24,635 nt of DNA from CAZJFC01 sp964545245 (lineage in GTDB: Bacteria; Pseudomonadota; Alphaproteobacteria; Rickettsiales; 21-14-0-20-44-7). The notes below the pieces were generated by a model. That model ran no database searches and was not told the origin of the DNA. It was given only the letters and a program-made list of their open reading frames with translations. The DNA lies in contig CAZJFC010000029.1 of the NCBI GenBank assembly GCA_964545245.1, positions 1 through 24,635 of the forward strand, in the 5' to 3' direction. Of the stretch, positions 5,515-14,803 are shown one piece after another; within the stretch, counting starts at the first letter, position 1; every line of letters begins with the position of its first letter. Both the position numbers and the translations under genes were made by a program.

Positions 5515-8500
5515 ACTGGAAGACATTAAAAAAGACGCACAGATTCGGGGAATAGTTCCGAATGAAATCGTGCGCATAATTACTGTCGATCCAGTTGGTG
5601 AGAATGCCGTTACCGTTTATTACAAAGATCATGCAGGGAAAATTGCTGAGCAGATGTTCTTCCGCTCAGATGAAGCTCGCCTAAGCCTCGCTGAAGAAGG
5701 TAGAGCTTGGAGCTTTGATGCGCCGGGTGAAGAGTTCAAATTAGGTCTTGAGGCCTATCGCATCTCGGAAGCAGCTCTGTTTGATCCCATGATGGCTGTC
5801 CATACCTCTAATGTAGAGCCTTTGCCGCATCAGATTTCTGCCGTTTACGAAGCAATGTTGCCAAGGCAACCCCTGCGGTTTGTTCTGGCAGATGATCCGG
5901 GCGCTGGTAAAACGATTATGGCGGGTCTGTTTATCCGTGAATTGTTAATGAGGGCAGACGCCAAAAGAATCTTGATCGTTTCTCCCGGCTCACTTTCTGG
6001 CCAATGGCAAGACGAGCTGTATGAAAAATTTGACCTGCATTTTGAAATTTTCAGTCGTGAAAAATATGAACTATCAGCGACCCGAAACTTTTTTGAAGAA
6101 AACAATCTGTTAATTTGCAGGCTCGATCAGCTTTCAAGAAATGAAGAGTTTCAGGAGAAGCTGAAGCATACAGAATGGGATCTCATAATTGTGGATGAGG
6201 CTCACAAACTATCGGCAAATTACTTTGGAAATAAGGTGAACAAAACCAAGCGCTTCCTTCTTGGGGAAATGCTCGGATCAATAACGCGCCATCTTCTGTT
6301 AATGACCGCTACACCGCATAATGGCAAAGAAGAAGATTTTCAGATTTGGCTTTCTCTGCTTGATGCTGACAGGTTTTATGGGAAGTTTCGCGAAGGCGCT
6401 CACAAGGTAGATGTTTCCGACATGATGCGCCGCATGGTGAAGGAGGAGCTTCTAAAATTTGATGGCACTCCACTTTTTCCTGAACGATGTGCATATACTG
6501 CTAATTATCATCTATCCCCTATCGAAGCCAACTTATACGAGCAAGTGACAGACTATGTTCGCAATGAGATGAACCGTGCGGATCGGCTTGATGGAAAGCG
6601 CAAAGGAACTGTTGGATTTGCATTGACCCAGCTACAACGGCGCCTCGCATCGAGTCCAGAGGCTATATATCAATCATTGAAGCGCCGCCGTAAAAAGCTG
6701 GAAGATAGGCTCAATGAAATGAAATTAGCAGCTCGTGGGCAAACCTCATACCCGACCGGTTTTGCTGAAACCCTTGCGCCTGAATTTGTTTATGAGCGTC
6801 GAGAATTAGACGTCCCAGAAGATATTGACGACATCGACGAAGAGATGAGCGCCGAAGAGTATGAACTCTACACCGAGCAGGTTGTGGATCAAGCAACGGC
6901 AGCGGAAACAATCCCAGAATTGCAGGCGGAAATCACCATTCTGCAAGGATTGGAAGAACAGGCGCTTGCTGTTGTGCATTCTGGCAGTGATAAAAAGTGG
7001 GAACAGCTATCCAGCATTCTTCAGGAAAGCCAAGAAATGTTTATGCCGAATGGCTCTCGGCGTAAGATGATTATCTTCACTGAGCATAAGGATACTCTAA
7101 ACTATCTGTGCCAGCGTATTGCCGGACTGCTTGGCAGGCAGGAGTCTGTTGTTCTGATACATGGCGGCGTCAATCGGGATGCACGCCGGAAGGTGCAAGA
7201 GGAATTCCGCAACAATCCCGATGTTGTCGTGCTGATTGCCACGGATGCTGCTGGCGAAGGTGTAAACCTGCAAAATGCCAACCTTATGGTGAACTATGAC
7301 CTGCCGTGGAATCCCAACCGGCTGGAACAACGCTTTGGCCGTATTCACCGTATTGGTCAGACGGAGGTTTGCCATCTCTGGAATATGGTGGCCAATGAAA
7401 CCCGTGAAGGTGAGGTTTTCCAAAAGCTCTTTGATAAGCTGGAAATCGAAAAGAAAGCCCTTGGTGGCAAGGTATTCGATATTCTGGGTGAAGCCTTTGA
7501 AAACAAATCCCTGAAAGAATTGCTGGTGGAAGCAATTCGCTATGGCGAAAGCCCCGAAGTCCGCGCTCGGATGAGTCAGGTAATCGACAACTCTCTCGAT
7601 ACCAACCGCCTGAAAGAGATTATCAAGCGCAGTGCGCTAATCGAGCAGCATATGGGGCTGGAACAGCTTTATGCTGTGAAAGAGGAAATGGAGAAAGCCG
7701 AAGCCCGCAAGCTCCAGCCTTACTTTATTCGGGCATTCTTTACGGAAGCATTCCAGAAATTGCAGGGTGAAATGCGCCCGCGTGAAGCCGGTCGCTTTGA
7801 AATCCGGCATGTACCCGCAAGCATCCGTGAGCGCGACCGGGTAATTGGGGAAACCCGCACACCCACACTCAAAAAGTATGAGCGTATCTGTTTCGAGAAA
7901 AACCTTATCCGTCAGCAAGGAAAGCCAATGGCGGATTTGGTGCATCCGAAGCATCCGCTTATGTCTTCAGTAACGGATCTGGTTCTGGAGGCACACCGCA
8001 CCAAATTGAAACAGGGTGCAGTGCTTGTCGATCCAAACGACGATGGCACAGAACCAAAGGTTCTGTTCATGATTAGCCATACGGTGCGTGAAGGCGGAGG
8101 CGATGGAAAGCGCGTGGTTTCCCGGCGTTTGCAATTTGTGGAGATTGACCGAAACGGACTGGCAACCAACGCAGGCTGGGCACCACACCTTGATCTTCAG
8201 CCGATTGATAATTACGACCTCAGCTTGGTGCAGGACGTGATGCGCGAACCTTGGCTCAATAACAATCTGGATGCGCTGGCTCTTAGCCATGCTACCCAGA
8301 AACTGGTGCCGGAGCATTATGACGAGGTGCGTACCCGCCGGGAGCGTCATGCCAACAAAGCACTGGCAGCGGTGCATGAGCGACTGACCAAAGAAATCAA
8401 CTATCTCTATGGCCGCGCAATCAAGCTGGACGAAGATGTTAAGGCTGGGAAACAGCCACGCATCCAGCCGGAGAATTTCAAGCGTAAAGCTGAAGAACTG

Positions 8501-9055
8501 GAAGCACGACTGGAGCAGCGCACCAGAGAACTGACGGATATGAAAAACATTGTCTCCAGCACGCCGATTGTGGTGGGTGGGGCGCTGGTGATACCGCAAG
8601 GCCTGCTTGCCCAGCGTAAAGGTGAAACTACCTTCACGGTGGATGCTGAAGCCCGCGCACGCATTGAGCGTGTGGCAATGGAATCCGTGATAAAAGCCGA
8701 ACAAGCCCTTGGCCATGCTGTCACCGATGTTTCCGCCGAGAAATGCGGCTGGGACGTAACGGCAAGACCACCGCGCAATGAGGATGGTTCCATCAAACCG
8801 GATCGCCATATCGAGGTGAAAGGCCGCGCCAAAGGCCAAAGCACGATTACCGTCAGCCGGAATGAAATTATTTATGGCCTCAATCAATCCGATAAATTCA
8901 TGCTCGCCGTGGTGATCGTGGACGGAGATGCTTTTGATGGTCCGCACTACATCCGCAATCCCTTCACCATCGAACCAGACTTTGGTGTGGCGAGCGTGAA
9001 CTATGATTTGAATGATTTACTTAGCAAGGCTGTTAAGCCTGAACATACGATTTAA
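5507..9055 (+). CDS. SNF2-family helicase/translocase with C-terminal DUF3883 domain
   Basis: This 1182-aa superfamily 2 ATPase should move on DNA in a defence complex. Motifs seen are Walker A DDPGAGKT (129-136), Walker B DEAH (230-233), motif III MTATPH (266-271), motif V region DAAGEGVNL from 580, and motif VI RFGRIHRIGQ (609-618). An acidic insertion lies near 430-480 between the two helicase lobes. The C-terminal 120 residues match DUF3883, with D1083 in GWDV and E1103-x-K1105 in IEVKGR, the spacing of a PD-(D/E)XK nuclease-like core; whether it cuts DNA is unknown. Size and layout resemble DrmD of class 1 DISARM and the BREX SNF2 helicase. AGGAA precedes the ATG by seven to eight bases. 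A methyltransferase follows after 8 nt. The first half is visibly more AT-rich than the second. Confidence 0.9.
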   Translation: MIRLEDIKKDAQIRGIVPNEIVRIITVDPVGENAVTVYYKDHAGKIAEQMFFRSDEARLSLAEEGRAWSFDAPGEEFKLGLEAYRISEAALFDPMMAVHTSNVEPLPHQISAVYEAMLPRQPLRFVLADDPGAGKTIMAGLFIRELLMRADAKRILIVSPGSLSGQWQDELYEKFDLHFEIFSREKYELSATRNFFEENNLLICRLDQLSRNEEFQEKLKHTEWDLIIVDEAHKLSANYFGNKVNKTKRFLLGEMLGSITRHLLLMTATPHNGKEEDFQIWLSLLDADRFYGKFREGAHKVDVSDMMRRMVKEELLKFDGTPLFPERCAYTANYHLSPIEANLYEQVTDYVRNEMNRADRLDGKRKGTVGFALTQLQRRLASSPEAIYQSLKRRRKKLEDRLNEMKLAARGQTSYPTGFAETLAPEFVYERRELDVPEDIDDIDEEMSAEEYELYTEQVVDQATAAETIPELQAEITILQGLEEQALAVVHSGSDKKWEQLSSILQESQEMFMPNGSRRKMIIFTEHKDTLNYLCQRIAGLLGRQESVVLIHGGVNRDARRKVQEEFRNNPDVVVLIATDAAGEGVNLQNANLMVNYDLPWNPNRLEQRFGRIHRIGQTEVCHLWNMVANETREGEVFQKLFDKLEIEKKALGGKVFDILGEAFENKSLKELLVEAIRYGESPEVRARMSQVIDNSLDTNRLKEIIKRSALIEQHMGLEQLYAVKEEMEKAEARKLQPYFIRAFFTEAFQKLQGEMRPREAGRFEIRHVPASIRERDRVIGETRTPTLKKYERICFEKNLIRQQGKPMADLVHPKHPLMSSVTDLVLEAHRTKLKQGAVLVDPNDDGTEPKVLFMISHTVREGGGDGKRVVSRRLQFVEIDRNGLATNAGWAPHLDLQPIDNYDLSLVQDVMREPWLNNNLDALALSHATQKLVPEHYDEVRTRRERHANKALAAVHERLTKEINYLYGRAIKLDEDVKAGKQPRIQPENFKRKAEELEARLEQRTRELTDMKNIVSSTPIVVGGALVIPQGLLAQRKGETTFTVDAEARARIERVAMESVIKAEQALGHAVTDVSAEKCGWDVTARPPRNEDGSIKPDRHIEVKGRAKGQSTITVSRNEIIYGLNQSDKFMLAVVIVDGDAFDGPHYIRNPFTIEPDFGVASVNYDLNDLLSKAVKPEHTI

Positions 9056-9063
9056 GGAACGCC

Positions 9064-11967
9064 ATGACACCGATAAAAATCCCTAAAAAACTAATCGAGG
9101 TGGCGCTTCCGCTGGATGACATCAACGTGGCGGCTGCGCGGGAGAAGTCGATTCGACATGGCCACCCAAGCACGCTTCATTTGTGGTGGGCGCGGCGTCC
9201 TTTGGCTGCTGCGCGGGCGGTGATTTTCGCGCAGATGGTGAATGATCCGGGCTTTGAAAATGGCAACGGATTCCAACGCGGCCTGAAGAAAAAGGAAGCA
9301 GAAAAGAAGCGTGAGGAACTGTTCCAGATCATCCGTGATCTGGTGAAGTGGGAAAATACGAATAACGAGGAAGTGCTGAACCGTGCGCGGGAAGCAATTA
9401 AGCAATCATGGCAGGAAACCTGCGCCATGAACAAAAACCACCCGCAGGCAAAAGAATTATTCGACCCAGAAAAACTTCCAGCCTTCCATGATCCCTTTGC
9501 CGGTGGTGGCGCTATTCCACTTGAGGCGCAGCGTCTGGGACTGGAATCCTACGCCAGCGATTTGAACCCCGTCGCGGTGATGATCAACAAGGCGATGATT
9601 GAAATCCCGCCGAAATTTGCTGGCCGTGCGCCGGTGGGTCCGATACCGGAAGGTGAAAAGCAATCCGAAATGCCGCGTGAATGGCAAGGGACGCAGGGGC
9701 TGGCGGAGGATGTGCGTCGCTATGGCCACTGGATGCGTGAAGAAGCCTTCAAACGCATCGGCCACCTTTACCCCAAAGTGAAGATTACTGAAGAAATGGC
9801 CAAGGACCGCCCAGACCTGAAGCAATATGTTGGGCAGGAATTGACAGTTATTGCATGGCTTTGGGCGCGGACTGTTAAAAGCCCCAACCCTGCTTTCAGC
9901 CATGTAGATGTACCTTTGGTACGTTCATTTTTGCTCTCTACAAAGAAAGGCAAAGAAGTATGGGTCGAGACAGTTATTGAAGACAATAATTATAAATTTG
10001 AAGTGCGACTAGGAACACCACCGAAAGAATATGCTCAAGGTACTGTAGAACGCACTGGTGGCAAATGTCTTATGAGTCAAACAGCAATGCCCTTTAAGTA
10101 TATTCGTGAAGAGGGAAAAGCTGGTCGAATAGGACAAAAGCTAATGGCGATCGTTGTTGAAAGCAAAAAAGGTAGAATTTTTCTATCTCCAAAAGATGAG
10201 GTTGCAGAGGTGGCATTATTGGCCAATCCAAGTTGGAAGCCCGAACATGCCTTGCCTTTTAACCCTCGGAATTTTCAAACACCTAATTATGGGCTTACTA
10301 CCTTTGGCGATCTTTTTACAAACAGACAGCTCGTGGCAATAACAACACTTGCTGATCTGGTAAAAGAGGTTCGAGAAAGAATTTTAGATGATGCTAAACA
10401 AGTTGGTTTCCCAGATGATGACAAAGGATTGTCAGAAAATGGTGGCGGTATAAATGCTTACGCAGATGCCATCTCTATATATCTCGGATTGGCAGTAAGC
10501 CGCACTACAAATACTGTTAATGCTTTAGCGGTGTGGTCTCAGAGTAGAGAGCAATCGGTAAATCTATTTAGCCGCCAAGCCGTCCCTATGAATTGGGATT
10601 TTCCCGAAGTAAATCCTTTCGCTGGTGCAGCAGGTGATTTTGCAGCTACTTCTGCTGCACTGGGCAAATCTCTTTTAGGCATGAATTGTGTAAACCCCGG
10701 TTTTGCATTGCAAGGGGATGCTGCAATTCAACAAATCAGCATAAACAAAGTAATATCTACCGATCCACCTTACTACGACAATATAATTTATGCCGATTTA
10801 TCTGATTTCTTCTATGTTTGGCTACGCCGTGCTTTGAAGGATATATATCCTTCTTTATTTGAAACACTAGGAACTCCGAAGACCGAAGAGTTGGTGGCCT
10901 CGCAGTATAGACAAGGAAGTAGAGATAAAGCTGAAAAATTCTTTATGGGAGGCATGACTCAGGCAATGCACAGCCTTGTAGTTCAAGCTCACCCGGCATT
11001 CCCTGTGACGATATATTATGCTTTCAAGCAATCGGAAACTGACGAAGGAAGCACTGGTAACACTGGCTGGGAAACGTTTTTAGAAGCTGTTCTTGAGGCA
11101 GGATTCTCGATTGATGGCACATGGCCAATGAGAACAGAGCGACCTACTGGTGTTAAGGTCGCTATGAATGCGCTGGCATCATCCATTATTCTAGTTTGTC
11201 AAAAACGCCCACAAAACGCAGCAAGCATCTCGCGCCGTGACTTCCAGCGCGAGCTGCGCGAGCAAATGCCTGACGCTTTGGAAACCATGATTGGCGGCGA
11301 AACGGGGCAAACCCCGATTGCGCCGGTGGATTTGGCGCAGGCGGCGATTGGTCCGGGCATGGCGATTTTCTCAAAATATGCCGCTGTGCTGAACCAAGAT
11401 GGCAGCAAAATGAGCGTGCATGATGCGCTTATCCTCATCAACAAAGAGATCACCGAGTTCTTGAACCCTGATTCCGGTAGCTTCGATGGTGATACGCTCT
11501 TCTGCTCGGCATGGTTCGATCAATATGGCTGGTCAGCTTCTGCCTACGGTGAAGCAGATACGCTCGCTCGCGCCAAAGGCACCTCTGTGGATGGTATTCG
11601 CGATGCAGGAATTGTAGAATCCGGCGGCGGCAAAGTGCGCCTGCTGAAATGGAAAGAATATCCCGATGATTGGGACCCGAAGCAAGACGAGCGCACGCCC
11701 ATCTGGGAAGCGTGCCACCACATGATCCGCAAGCTCAACCAACAAGGTGAAGGCGAAGCTGGGATGCTACTCGCCCGTATGCCGGAAAAAGGCGAAGCCA
11801 TTCGCCAACTGGCCTACCACCTCTACACGCTATGTGAGCGCAAGAAATGGGCAGAGGATGCTCGTGCATATAACGAATTGATTGGTTCATGGCACGCGAT
11901 TGTGACCGCATCACATGATGTCGGACACAAAGGCTCGCAGCCTGAGCTACAATTGAATTTTGAATAG
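9064..11967 (+). CDS. DUF1156 (COG1743-type) DNA adenine methyltransferase
   Basis: This 967-aa amino-methyltransferase probably marks host DNA at a specific sequence so that the operon spares it. The N-terminus is the DUF1156 signature (KLIEVALPLDDINVAAAREK, then a LHLWWARRPLAAARA segment). The SAM-binding motif is DPFAGGG (143-149) and the catalytic motif IV is DPPYYDN (567-573), typical of N6-adenine enzymes. The roughly 420 residues between them probably hold the target-recognition region. AAGGAA sits just before the ATG. The central part of the gene (about 9840-11200) is strikingly AT-rich compared with both flanks, which suggests replacement of the specificity region. COG1743 enzymes occur in BREX-like and other modification-based defence loci. 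The recognised sequence cannot be predicted from what I see. Confidence 0.9.
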   Translation: MTPIKIPKKLIEVALPLDDINVAAAREKSIRHGHPSTLHLWWARRPLAAARAVIFAQMVNDPGFENGNGFQRGLKKKEAEKKREELFQIIRDLVKWENTNNEEVLNRAREAIKQSWQETCAMNKNHPQAKELFDPEKLPAFHDPFAGGGAIPLEAQRLGLESYASDLNPVAVMINKAMIEIPPKFAGRAPVGPIPEGEKQSEMPREWQGTQGLAEDVRRYGHWMREEAFKRIGHLYPKVKITEEMAKDRPDLKQYVGQELTVIAWLWARTVKSPNPAFSHVDVPLVRSFLLSTKKGKEVWVETVIEDNNYKFEVRLGTPPKEYAQGTVERTGGKCLMSQTAMPFKYIREEGKAGRIGQKLMAIVVESKKGRIFLSPKDEVAEVALLANPSWKPEHALPFNPRNFQTPNYGLTTFGDLFTNRQLVAITTLADLVKEVRERILDDAKQVGFPDDDKGLSENGGGINAYADAISIYLGLAVSRTTNTVNALAVWSQSREQSVNLFSRQAVPMNWDFPEVNPFAGAAGDFAATSAALGKSLLGMNCVNPGFALQGDAAIQQISINKVISTDPPYYDNIIYADLSDFFYVWLRRALKDIYPSLFETLGTPKTEELVASQYRQGSRDKAEKFFMGGMTQAMHSLVVQAHPAFPVTIYYAFKQSETDEGSTGNTGWETFLEAVLEAGFSIDGTWPMRTERPTGVKVAMNALASSIILVCQKRPQNAASISRRDFQRELREQMPDALETMIGGETGQTPIAPVDLAQAAIGPGMAIFSKYAAVLNQDGSKMSVHDALILINKEITEFLNPDSGSFDGDTLFCSAWFDQYGWSASAYGEADTLARAKGTSVDGIRDAGIVESGGGKVRLLKWKEYPDDWDPKQDERTPIWEACHHMIRKLNQQGEGEAGMLLARMPEKGEAIRQLAYHLYTLCERKKWAEDARAYNELIGSWHAIVTASHDVGHKGSQPELQLNFE

Positions 11968-11977
11968 GGAGAAGAAT

Positions 11978-14800
11978 ATGAGCCTTAAACCATGGCGTGA
12001 AATCGCTCGCCCTCACAAGGACGTGCTAGAGGGTACATTTAAGCAATCGGAGTTTGCAGCTGATATTACGCAGGTGGCAAATGGCACGGCGACGCCTGAA
12101 TATCAGGATGCCGCCATGTTCTTTTCGCGCACCTTCATCACCGAAGGGATGCGCCTGCTGTTAATTTCTGTTGCCCAGCGATTGGCTGGCGTAGGCGGTG
12201 ATCCGGTCATTCAACTGCAAACAGCTTTCGGTGGAGGTAAAACCCATACTATGCTGGCGGTGTATCACCTTGCCAGCCGTAAAGTTGCGGCAGATAAGCT
12301 GCTGGGCGTTCCTCCCATCCTCGATCAAGCTGGCATTCAGGAACTTCCTTTCGCCAAAGTCGCGGTTATTGATGGGATTAACATTGCCCCCAGCAAGCCT
12401 ATCACCAGAGGCAGCCTTACTATCAATACGCTGTGGGGCAATCTGGCCTATCAGCTACTTGGAGAAGCTGGCTATGAGATGGTGGCGGCCAGCGATGCGG
12501 AAGGCACATCACCGGGCAAGGAAGTGCTGGTGGAGTTGCTTAAGAAGGCCGCACCCTGTGTCATTCTCATGGATGAGCTGGTGGCGTTTATCCGCCAGTT
12601 TGAGATGGGCAAGCAATACAAAGCGGGATCATTTGACAGCAACATCACCTTCATTCAAGCACTGACAGAAGCGCTGAAGGCCGTTCCTAATGCGCTGTTG
12701 CTGGCATCCCTGCCAGAGTCTGACCTTGAAGTGGGCGGCACAATGGGACAACGCGCCCTCAGTTCGATTGAAAAATACTTCGCCCGCGTGGAATCGGTAT
12801 GGAAACCCGTCGCTACTGAGGAAGCATTCGAGATCGTGCGTCGTCGCCTCTTTGAACATGCCGGGGAGCGTGCGGAAGTGGAAGGTATTAGCCGCCAGTT
12901 CTCAGATTTCTACCGCCAGAATGCCGAAAAATTCCCGGTCGAAACACAATCTAACGAATATTTCGAGCGGCTTTGCCACTCATACCCAGTCCATCCAGAG
13001 GTGTTTGATCGGCTTTATGAAGATTGGTCAACGCTGGAGAAATTTCAGCGCACCCGTGGTGTGTTGCAATATATGGCGATTGTCATCCATCGCCTGTGGA
13101 ATTCCGATAATCGCGATGCGCTGATTATGCCGGGTTCGCTGCCACTTGAAGATGCGAATGTCCTAAACAAAAGCATTCACTACCTACCTCAAGGCTGGCA
13201 GCCGGTGATTGAGCGTGAAGTGGATGGAAAGCAGTCGGAACCCGCTAAATTGGATGGGCATGATACGCGCTTCGGTAGCGTACAAGCGGCGCGTCGGGCA
13301 GCCCGCGCTATATTTCTTGGCAGCGCCCCTACGGTTTCCGGGCAGACAATTCGCGGTCTAAAGGCCGAAAGCATCTTGCTGGGTGCTGTGCAGCCGGGGC
13401 AAACTGTTGGAGTGTTTGAAGATGTGCTGAAACGCCTGCGCGATAGGCTGCATTATCTTTACTCTGAGCAGGATCGCTTCTGGTTTGATACCAAGCCCAA
13501 CCTGCGCCGGGAAATGGAAAGCCGGAAACAAATCATTAACGAGCGCGACGAGCTGATTCCAGAAATCAAGAAGCGTGTTTCGCAGGTATTTGCAAAGAAT
13601 CATCGTTTTGCAGGCATTCATATTTTTACGCCATCTGTTGATGTGCCGGATGAATATGGGGTGCGACTTGTCGTGCTAGGCACGGAGGCTGGATATTCTC
13701 GCGGAGAAGGAAGCCAAGCATGTATCGCGGCAGAGGAAATTCTGCGTAAGCGCGGGGATCAGCCACGCCAGAAGCAGAATCGGTTGATTTTTCTTGCGCC
13801 AGATTATGACGTTATTGGCCGCCTGAAGGAACAAACACGCATTTTGTTGGCGTGGGAATCCATCGTTCGAGATATTGAAAATGGCAATCTCAACCAAGAC
13901 CTTGCCCACCTCAATCAGGCGAAAAGGAATGCAGATGGTGCAGAGAAATCTCTAAGTCAGCTGGTTCGGGAAACTTACAAGTGGCTGATTGCGCCTGTTG
14001 AAGAGTTTGTGAAGGGGAAGCCCACTTTGAAGTGGGAAGTCGTATCTGTTTCGCCTACTGCCCAGAACCTTATCCAAGAGATTGAAACCAAGCTACGCGA
14101 AGAAGAATGGCTTATCTATGAGTGGTCACCCATCCATCTAAGAAATATGCTCTCGCAGTGGTATCTAAAGGACGGAGTCAAAGAAATAAGTGCTTTGAAG
14201 GCATGGCAAGACACCTGCCATTATCTCTATTTGCCGCGAATGCTTAACGATGCGGTTTTCCGTGATGCAATTTCTAATGGGGTAGAGTCCGAAGATTTCT
14301 TTGGATTTGCTGCTGGGAAAGATGGTGATCGCTATCTCGGTTTTGTTTTTGGTAGAGGCACTTCATGCATGATAGACGATGCTTCTTTGCTTATTGAGCG
14401 TGAAGAAGCCGTTGCCTATAAGGAGCGCACTAAACCTGCTCCAGCGCAGCATGTTGAAAATACTACATCACCTGCACCACAACAAGGAATGGCAGGTAAA
14501 GCCGAAAACACAGCCTCTACAGCAGCAATGCCCGCTCATACTGCTGTGAATGTCCAGCAAGGTGGAAAGACGCAATTCTACGGAACTATTTCCCTAGACC
14601 CCGTCAAAGCCAAAATGGATTTCGCAACTATCATGGATGAAGTGGTTCAGCACTTTACGTCAAAGTTTGGTGTTAATGTGAAAATCAACATTGAGATTCA
14701 GGCCAATAGCAAAGATGGTTTTGATCAGAGCCTCCAGCGCACGATTAAAGAGAACTGCAACGTGCTGAAATTCAGTTCTGCGGAATTTGAGGAGGAATAA
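11978..14800 (+). CDS. DUF499 AAA-type ATPase
   Basis: This 940-aa protein starts MSLKPWREIARPHKDV. Walker A is AFGGGKTH (83-90) and Walker B is VILMDE (195-200), both in the pattern of DUF499/COG1483 ATPases that accompany DUF1156 methylases in defence islands. The large C-terminal part has no motif I can name; it ends in a segment (about 865-940) rich in charged residues after an Ala/Pro/Thr linker, an arrangement also seen in large BREX ATPases of the PglY/BrxC group. AGGGAGAAG before ATG 11978 fixes the start; an in-frame TTG at 11960, before the methyltransferase stop, is less likely. Ten bases separate it from the methyltransferase. It probably powers assembly or remodelling of the complex on DNA; that role is inferred. 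Confidence 0.85.
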   Translation: MSLKPWREIARPHKDVLEGTFKQSEFAADITQVANGTATPEYQDAAMFFSRTFITEGMRLLLISVAQRLAGVGGDPVIQLQTAFGGGKTHTMLAVYHLASRKVAADKLLGVPPILDQAGIQELPFAKVAVIDGINIAPSKPITRGSLTINTLWGNLAYQLLGEAGYEMVAASDAEGTSPGKEVLVELLKKAAPCVILMDELVAFIRQFEMGKQYKAGSFDSNITFIQALTEALKAVPNALLLASLPESDLEVGGTMGQRALSSIEKYFARVESVWKPVATEEAFEIVRRRLFEHAGERAEVEGISRQFSDFYRQNAEKFPVETQSNEYFERLCHSYPVHPEVFDRLYEDWSTLEKFQRTRGVLQYMAIVIHRLWNSDNRDALIMPGSLPLEDANVLNKSIHYLPQGWQPVIEREVDGKQSEPAKLDGHDTRFGSVQAARRAARAIFLGSAPTVSGQTIRGLKAESILLGAVQPGQTVGVFEDVLKRLRDRLHYLYSEQDRFWFDTKPNLRREMESRKQIINERDELIPEIKKRVSQVFAKNHRFAGIHIFTPSVDVPDEYGVRLVVLGTEAGYSRGEGSQACIAAEEILRKRGDQPRQKQNRLIFLAPDYDVIGRLKEQTRILLAWESIVRDIENGNLNQDLAHLNQAKRNADGAEKSLSQLVRETYKWLIAPVEEFVKGKPTLKWEVVSVSPTAQNLIQEIETKLREEEWLIYEWSPIHLRNMLSQWYLKDGVKEISALKAWQDTCHYLYLPRMLNDAVFRDAISNGVESEDFFGFAAGKDGDRYLGFVFGRGTSCMIDDASLLIEREEAVAYKERTKPAPAQHVENTTSPAPQQGMAGKAENTASTAAMPAHTAVNVQQGGKTQFYGTISLDPVKAKMDFATIMDEVVQHFTSKFGVNVKINIEIQANSKDGFDQSLQRTIKENCNVLKFSSAEFEEE

Positions 14801-14803
14801 TTG
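14791..14803 (+). promoter_or_regulatory. Ribosome binding site fixing a TTG start
   Basis: GGAGG at 14791-14795, five bases before TTG 14801-14803, lies inside the last codons of the DUF499 gene. The TTG follows directly after the TAA stop. No in-frame ATG is near, so the nuclease-like gene very probably starts at this rare codon and is translationally coupled. Confidence 0.75.

Noticed and set aside
7967..8947. 326-aa open frame on the minus strand
   Set aside because: It is antisense to the helicase, which has clear motifs; the translation is Cys/His/Phe-rich without a recognisable domain.
11960..11977. TTG start for the DUF499 gene
   Set aside because: ATG 11978 has a strong AGGGAGAAG site; the TTG would lie inside the methyltransferase end without one.
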